From the NCBI RefSeq assembly GCF_000237925.1, contig NC_031502.1, forward strand, positions 7,607,443 through 7,671,442: DNA of 64,000 nucleotides, given 5' to 3'. A program made the position numbers and the translations under genes. This DNA comes from Schistosoma mansoni (taxonomy: Eukaryota > Platyhelminthes > Trematoda > Strigeidida > Schistosomatidae). How positions within the stretch are numbered: position 1 is the first letter of the stretch; every line of letters starts with the position of its first letter. This document shows, in pieces, positions 57,539 through 64,000 of the stretch. The notes beneath the pieces were generated by a model that was not told the origin of the DNA, made no database searches, and saw only the letters and a list, made by a program, of their open reading frames with translations.

Positions 57539-59334
57539 CAATTAGTCTATTACTGTTTATTCATCAATCTGTAAAATGTTTTAACCATAAACTTGATGTA
57601 TTAGGCTAACAAACTGCTTGCTACTTATGGTTGTTGTAATGTTTGACCTATACATACTAATGTATTTAGTATTTTTTCTCTCTATTCGTTTTTTTCATCA
57701 TGTAAGTACCAGTGATTATCTATTTTGCGGTGTTTTTTTTTGCCAATCAGTATACGATTGTTTACATTGTTCCTACGATTTTTAATTTTTATTATCAACA
57801 CTGCTTGAGTTCACAGTTGTATTTCTAGATAGATATGTTGACTAGACTTCTCTGAAGTTCAGTGAAGAACCAACTGGGACTTATTATGTGTTAACTGCTT
57901 TGCACTAATTCATATTTCATTAGCTCATACTGGAAACTTTCAGTTCAACATTAGTAAGCACGTTATTGTTGAATCATTTGGTAAAAACTAACTCCGTGTC
58001 TAAAAACACTACTATCATATTATCAATACAACCAACTTTAACTGAGTAATTAATCCACGAATTTCCATCATTCCTCTTTGAAACCATCCAACCAATGTTA
58101 ATACTACTGAAGTATCATTCGATATGAAGATGTATTAGATTCTTAAGATCCGTTAATTTGTGTAGATTGTCCTAAACTAATTGAAAATATCTATTAACGA
58201 CTGACTGTAATGCATTATTTTATGTACAAATAAGATCTATCTTCGATATCAATTACAAGAATAAATCTGGTTACCAGGTTTGATTTTATTTATTTTTAAA
58301 AAGTTTATCACTATTTGTAGCATTCTGCTGCTGGGATTATTATTATTACTTGTCCCAATCTGTTCAAGGTACTTGATACTAACATTGTTTTCACAAAATT
58401 CTCACTTGCGTCAATCCTCTTTTTAGAATAATCATGATTGCTTTGTCATGGATTTAACTTTTCTTAAAAATAGGAAGTATTTCTTTTTATGTTACATGAA
58501 AAGAGAGTTCTCCGCGTTTGTGATGCTAGGTAGTCGACAGAAAACCGTTGAGCTAGGTTTCGTGCTAACTGACACGCGTCAGCAAGGTGTACCTGTTTAT
58601 CCTGATGGATTAGAACCTGCGTCACTCAGCTTCAGTATTTAAAGTTGCCACTGAGTTATTCTGTCAGTGACTGACCTATAGACTAATGTCTATAATGTAA
58701 CAACCGAATCCGATTAGGGCTGAAGGACTAGAAAAATATAACATTGGTCACTTCTCAGCAATCGCTCAGTTGTTTTCAGATTGTCTTTTGCAAAGTTTGA
58801 AAAATAGAAGGTTAATCGACTGGCTAAGCCTCATTTGAACTATATTATTGTTAGTGTTCATTGTGTTTCATTAGCGGGTTAAGTGGATTTCATAGTGTTT
58901 GTTTTACATACATGGGGAGAAATCTCATCATGAGCAACAGTTCAGTTACTATTTATACTTCCCTCTGAGCTACAAATTGTTAACTAATATTGCTATACTA
59001 ATGTTATGTTTACTTATTTAACATTTTTAAGTTATATTATATTTGAAATTTTAGTGTTTAGTATTAATCTGTACTCATATATGTAGTCGCATGTTATTTT
59101 GACAAATATTTATACAAAAGCATACATGTATTTGTTGCAGAAAATAAGCTAGACGTGTTTAAGGTTTTATGCAGATGTATATATTTCAATAAGTTTTCTC
59201 AGCAGGATCTTTCGTATACAGTTCATTGACACGTCTTGTATTAACACAGTTGAGACCCCTTATGTCTGTCTTTTGAACATTCATACTAAGGTCTAAATAA
59301 TTGACTGCTTTCCTTTCGTCTGACGGTTACCTAC
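57539..59334. other. 3' flank of the gene, nothing further assigned
   Basis: The first 700 bases may be 3' untranslated region (AATAAA at 58260-58265). At 58590-58630 a reverse-complement AGGTTCTAATCCATC resembles a B box, so a SINE relic is possible. Confidence 0.4.
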
Positions 59335-59835
59335 TTACTGCTGTTACCCGTCGTGGAATAGCGTACGTTGCCCATCATGATTCTCCTTGGAACTCTGTCC
59401 TGAACAATCCTTTCTAGTTGTTGTCAAGTATTCGTTCTCCATATGTCTACCTCCAATTATTGCTACAATATGTTCTTTAGTGTGCCTCATTTCTTTTGGT
59501 CCTCAGAACTCCAAGTTATGGCTTGCCTCATGATGCAATTTGTTGGTTTCCTCAATGTATGTTCTACCCACCTCTAGCGTCTTTTCCTAATTTCCTCTTC
59601 AGCTAGAAGTTGGTTAGTTCTTTGTCACAGTACGTTGTTACTGATGATATCCGACCAACCGACCTGGAGTATCTGGCTTAGAAAACTGCTTATAAATACT
59701 TGCACTTTTTCGATTATGGTTGTAATAGTTCTCCGAAATTCATCCCCATACAATAGAACTGTCTTGACGTTTTTATTAAAGATTCTGACTTTGATGTTGA
59801 CTGACAGTTGTTTTGAGTTCCATAATTCATCTAAT
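59335..59835 (-). mobile_element. RTE-A 3' end fragment
   Basis: Plus-strand words ATATGTCTACCTCCAATTAT, CACCTCTAGCGTCTTTTCCT and TTGTTGTCAAGT match 15960-16140 of the RTE-A relic; beyond that it continues into sequence missing there (minus-strand NIKVRIFNKNVKTVLLYG, the post-palm part). Several stops. Confidence 0.8.
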
Positions 59836-60115
59836 AGTACCTAGTTATTAATAATATACCAACTTCACGGAGATTAGACAATAGTAACTTTGCCTTGTTT
59901 AATCGTTATCATTTAATCACAAGACTAATTTGTTTTTACTTTTTTCATCAACATCTTCATAATTTTATGAAGTAATATTATGTAATAATTCTTTCCCTTG
60001 TTTTTTTCATTCCTATCCGGATATATTTAGGTGAGTGAATGACTTGAGGAATATTTATACAAGTATGGGTGTGGTACACTGTATCAAACCATCCTGTTAA
60101 TTGTTCAGTGTATCG

Positions 60116-60165
<50 letters not shown>

Positions 60166-62163
60166 ATCGTGTCATGGTTTCCCTTTCTACGTTACTTACA
60201 CCGTTTTTCTTTTTTTCGATTTCAAATACTTTATTGAACAACTATTGTTATTACTAGCACTCACAGTGTTATATGAACGAACTATTCGTATTTAGTAGTA
60301 ATAACCATAGCTTTATTTATATTTTGATATAAAAAAAGTTTTGTGTGTTTATCTTTTCTGTTTCGAATGAATCGTTTTTTTTTCTAAAAGAGAAAACCAC
60401 AGCTGAACTTTGAAGCAAAACAATATTATGGGAGGAAAATATCATACAATTGGAACTAAGTTTTCATTGCGAACTGTTGATGTTGATGATCCTTTATCAA
60501 AAAGTTTATTCGTTCATTTGTTATGGAATAGTTTTTTTATATAAATATAGTTTTATAGACGTGAACGCATATCACAGACTTGGACTAAAGACTGTTATTT
60601 ATATTCTAATTTTTCAAAAACCCTTCCCGTATATTTTTCTGGTTGCCTACTATCTCTTCTTGTTTGTAATAATGAATACAAGTAATGTTGTTCAATCCAA
60701 TCTTACAGTTAGTCGATTTTTTTGTTCTGAGCATGTCTACTCGGAAGCATTGTTTGTTTTTTGTCTGTCACTAAGTGGAAAAAAACCTTGTAAAAATTGT
60801 CACTCAATTACGTAGTCCTATGCACTTTCTTCTGTTGTTTATTGTTTTTTACGTTTGAAGTCACTGAAACAAAAAAAACACAACCAAAAAATGGACTCAA
60901 TGTTCAGTATATTTTCTGTATTAGTTATATCAGCTACAATTGTTTTGTGTTTTTTTCTTACATCTGTTCGTTTGTTTTATATAACGTTTTTCCGCATGTG
61001 TATTCTATTTCCTTTCCTGTGTTTAATTGTTATTTGCGTGTTGCAAATTCTTTAATAACACATTTGTTACTACTGCACAATTATTTTTTAGCAATTTCGC
61101 TTTGTGCTTCGTTTAAGAATTAATTAACAATCATTATATTTATTTACTTTCAGTCTTTATAAATTGTTCTGTTCGGTATTACTATAGTATATACGTTTTT
61201 TATCTCGCTCCCTCTGTGTATGCTACGCGTTATCACCAATTGCTATTGTAGTCATTATTACTATCATAAATTGTAATTTTTCCTCCCCTTTGTAGTCGTA
61301 TAATGAGGATGCTTTTCTCTTCTTTTTACGTGATGGATTCAACTCCACTGACCTGATTGTTTGTTTGTATCGAGTCAAAAATCTGGTGAAAAGTCAGTAT
61401 TAACCTTTCTCGGAATAAGAACTGAAATTAACTTTTTCCTGGTCGATTCAAAAAAGCAATAGTTAATAGTAGTGTTTCCTTTCGATAGAATTGACTATAG
61501 GTCGTCTATAGAAATAAAGACACTACTTTTCTTGCGTACCATAAACTGGTGGGTAAGCAGACTGACAAGCACCTTATTTTATTCATTTCCTGAAGTATAT
61601 ATATATATATTAAATAATCTAGTCTAAAATAGATCAACACTTCAAATTATAGGTTTCAAAGAGTTGGTAATCGGTAAAAGTCTACTCCATGGTTGGATGA
61701 TTTGTTCCAGACTATCGAGATCCCCTGTTATATCCTTAGGAATATTCTAACGTAGTTAGTGAAAATGCATAAGACTTATAAGGTGGAAAGTCATTTATAG
61801 AATACTGTACATCATAGATTTATCTTCATTAAGACAACAAAGGCGCTTAACTTCCGGAGTCACTATTCGTATAACAAGTCGTCTTGGAGTCATCCTAAGG
61901 TCCTTTTCAAATATTATTTAAGTAGTCTTTTAGACCAAAAGTAACAGTCGTTCTGTCATTTTCCAGCTATGCTATGTTGGTCGTAGAAAACGTTCTGTTT
62001 ACGGTTCATGTTCCTCTTAAAGCCACATTATGATATAGTATCCGCTCATAACTCATTGACTTTTGGACCATTGTAGGTTTAAGCTGAAGATATAATTAGA
62101 TCTGTAATGAATGCGGAATAACACCGAACCCTCATCACCATTTCTACGTTCAAAGAAAGAACA
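59836..62163. other. AT-rich stretch between two RTE-A pieces
   Basis: Contains (AT)n at 60119-60160 and T-rich frames that look membrane-like only because of composition. I see no coding motif. It may be an insertion, or decayed sequence, between two ends of one RTE-A copy. Confidence 0.35.
60119..60160. repeat. (AT)n microsatellite
   Basis: About 21 AT units. Confidence 0.97.
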
Positions 62164-62700
62164 CTGTATTTCGAATAGCTGGTGGTGAAGGACGCTTTGT
62201 TGATCCTGGATTCATTAGATTCTTATTTTTGGAGGGCGTCAGTGAAACTTCTGTGTGCGAAGCCTCGTTCTCTTTGTGACCACAGTACAACGGCACCTCT
62301 CCCAAAGCTAATTTCTGTCGAATGGGTTCCACTTACCCGAGACACTGACAGGTTATATATTTTTTCATTTTTGCAGCTATTTGAATGGTTTTCTGACATT
62401 GTCCGAACATTTCACATACTTATATTAATTGTTCCTCTGGTTGTCAGAAGGGGAATCGGCCTCATGATTTCCTAAAAAGCTGGACTTTCGCAATGAGTCG
62501 TCTTAACACTGTTAGATGATGATCCTCCAACTGTTAGGACAAAGTTCATGTGGTTTAAAGGATCTTTTTGTAGTTTGCGCCTTATCAAGATCGCTTTCTA
62601 TAGGATGGGCCTGCTGACCCCATGTCCAACCCTCTTCCTTTATTCAGGTTCTAGACCGTCAGTAACCTTTTATTGGCTACAGGCAAAGTTAAGGCGCTAT
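62164..62700 (-). mobile_element. RTE-A 5' leader fragment
   Basis: Closely parallels 17450-17975: GAAGGACGCTTTGTTGATCC, TGGGTTCCACTTA, AGAAGGGGAATC and CAAGATCGCTTTCTATAGGA occur in both in the same order. It is in the same orientation as the RTE-A 3' fragment at 59.3-59.8 kb. Confidence 0.8.
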
Positions 62701-63345
62701 TATAGATGATTCAAGGTTCTAAAAATAACAGTCACTTAATTCTTGTCATCATGAATAAACGTAGGTCACTTACCCAAAACAAAAGATTATAGAAGTGAGT
62801 CCACAAAATTTAGAAGTTGACAGTCAGAACTGATACCTCATGTTGATATAAGTCAGGCATCACGATTTCCTTGTCGTCAACATATACAATGATGAAGTTC
62901 TCCATAAAGTCACCAAGCAGACATCTTGAATATTATGAGTTACAGAGGATTACTTGTACAAGAATTCGTGTAATTCTAGCACTCTTCTAGTAAAACATCA
63001 TTGGGTCCTAGCGAAGTCATCCATTAGGCAGGTCATTGAATGTCGAACAGTTTACTGACCTCCGTCCAGGTCGATGGCGACCGGCATGGATCAACGAATG
63101 GCAAGCTATGAACTGGCTCATGTGGCAGTGGTCGTACTCTGTTCTTCCAATCCATTTTCACCAATACACTTCGTCTATAATGTCATATTTGTTCTATATG
63201 GTCATCTAATAGTCTCAGTGCTTGGATGCCACAAGATGACAATCTGTTTTACGTATTAACTGCTACGTGTGACTTCGTCGTAAGTTAGGTCACACCATTC
63301 CCGTCCGACTGGGATTGGCGCCCATCATAAACCTAGACTACCCCA
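62701..63345. other. No recognisable gene
   Basis: No motif recognised. A frame through about 63069-63240 gives RPAWINEWQAMNWLMWQWSY, oddly rich in Trp, without known similarity. Confidence 0.3.
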
Positions 63346-63349
63346 TCTG

Positions 63350-63750
63350 GTGATCTACAGAATAGTATCTAAAATTTATCCAGAAGCTAAACGGCATCCA
63401 AATCAGGTTTTAGAATTAACAAAAGATGTTCTTGACGAACGAGCAACGTTGACCAAATGGTATGCGATGGATATTTTACCCTCCAAAGTCATGATGATTA
63501 TGGGAGGAGGTAACATTGAATACCTCTACAATGATCTCGACAACACTATTCTATCTAAAATTCAACATGCCTTTCTTCCAAATATATCACATACATGACA
63601 TTCCCTTGTTTCCTGAAACAGTTAACTTACACAGTGAAGCCTCAGTACACAGATGCCTCCTTAACATCTTCAAGTCACTCTGTAGACTTGGTCATCAAGC
63701 TTATATGAATCTAGGATCAATGGATTTTGATGTGAATTCAAAAAAGTAGC
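63350..63750 (+). pseudogene. Unrecognised coding-like segment
   Basis: 63350-63598 encodes KIYPEAKRHPNQVLELTKDV, LDERATLTKWYAMDILPSKV and MMIMGGGNIEYLYNDLDNT, of clearly protein-like composition. It is followed in another frame (63516-63749) by LFPETVNLHSEASVHRCLL and CRLGHQAYMNLGSM. Two overlapping protein-like frames suggest one old coding sequence with a frameshift. I do not recognise the family; it may be host-derived or from a mobile element. No splice signals were evident. Confidence 0.4.
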
Positions 63751-64000
63751 TAAGAAAGTACTTACCACGGAGATTAAAATTCGTCAGATGTAACTGTGTT
63801 TTGTCTGATGCCTTGCATTTATAAGTGAAATTCCGCATAACTATCCTTAGCCTGTTCCACTCCTCATCATTTATTATTGACCTGTTATCATTGGAGATTC
63901 TCGAACTCAAGATTTTGAGGGTGAAGCCAGGTCCATCAGATATTTTGACTGTTCAAGAACTGAATAAAACAACTGACCAGGCCATCTTCGACTTTCCACC
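63751..64000. other. Right edge, nothing assigned
   Basis: Possibly a continuation of the preceding coding-like segment, but no motif is visible. Confidence 0.25.

Noticed and set aside
60450-61123. Two hydrophobic frames of 121 and 108 residues
   Set aside because: Composition follows from T-rich sequence; no motif, no splice sites and no related copies seen.
1-64000. CRISPR arrays, bacterial operons or rRNA/tRNA genes
   Set aside because: No regular direct-repeat arrays beyond microsatellites, no ribosomal sequence, and the tRNA-like boxes lack a complete cloverleaf. Introns and LINEs show a eukaryotic genome.

Overview
The window looks like a draft genome scaffold from a blood fluke (Schistosoma or a close relative; species not determined). 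The evidence is the AT-rich introns, the RTE, CR1, Penelope and Ty3/Gypsy retroelement relics, and above all several relics of the schistosome Sm-alpha type hammerhead repeat. Three 200-N gaps are present (44359-44558, 46178-46377, 53249-53448).

The host gene content is one long plus-strand gene or gene chain. Ten exons from 15467 to 39522 encode the first 14 repeats of a canonical ankyrin (ANK1/2/3, UNC-44 type). Exon boundaries fall at the 33-residue repeat boundaries, all in phase 0, and repeat order matches animal ankyrins (for example the TRDGLTPLHCAARSGH repeat). One exon has no GT at its donor. Repeats 15-24, ZU5, UPA and death domains are not found. Instead the next plus-strand coding exon, 43832-44144, encodes the start of a GHKL ATPase fold of the NO VEIN type, in compatible phase on unbroken sequence. 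After two gaps, two phase-matched exons (52219-52920 and 56442-57538) encode a Ser/acidic-rich tail with a duplicated Cys/His motif and the only clear stop codon. Whether ankyrin, ATPase and tail are one gene, two genes or a misassembly is the main question here.

1-15 kb is a graveyard of retroelements: a 5'-truncated CR1-like LINE (minus), a broken Ty3/Gypsy fossil (plus), a 3'-truncated CR1-like LINE with a PHD-type finger (plus), and a nearly intact RTE LINE (minus, 10.8-14.7 kb). 15.9-18 kb, inside the first ankyrin intron, holds a second RTE family (called RTE-A here) with its polymerase core deleted. Introns from 20 to 43 kb hold RTE 3' ends, a Penelope-like element with GIY-YIG domain, a 241-bp element with perfect 62-bp inverted ends, several hammerhead repeats (one enclosed in perfect 37-bp inverted repeats) and tRNA-like SINE relics. 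45-48 kb holds an internally deleted RTE and a chimeric RTE; 50.3-51.2 kb holds a possible solo LTR. 57.5-64 kb, after the stop, has RTE-A ends and one unrecognised coding-like segment.

Family labels RTE-A, RTE-B and RTE-F are local names used only to group copies inside this window. No database search was possible; assignments rest on motifs read from the sequence and knowledge of the families.
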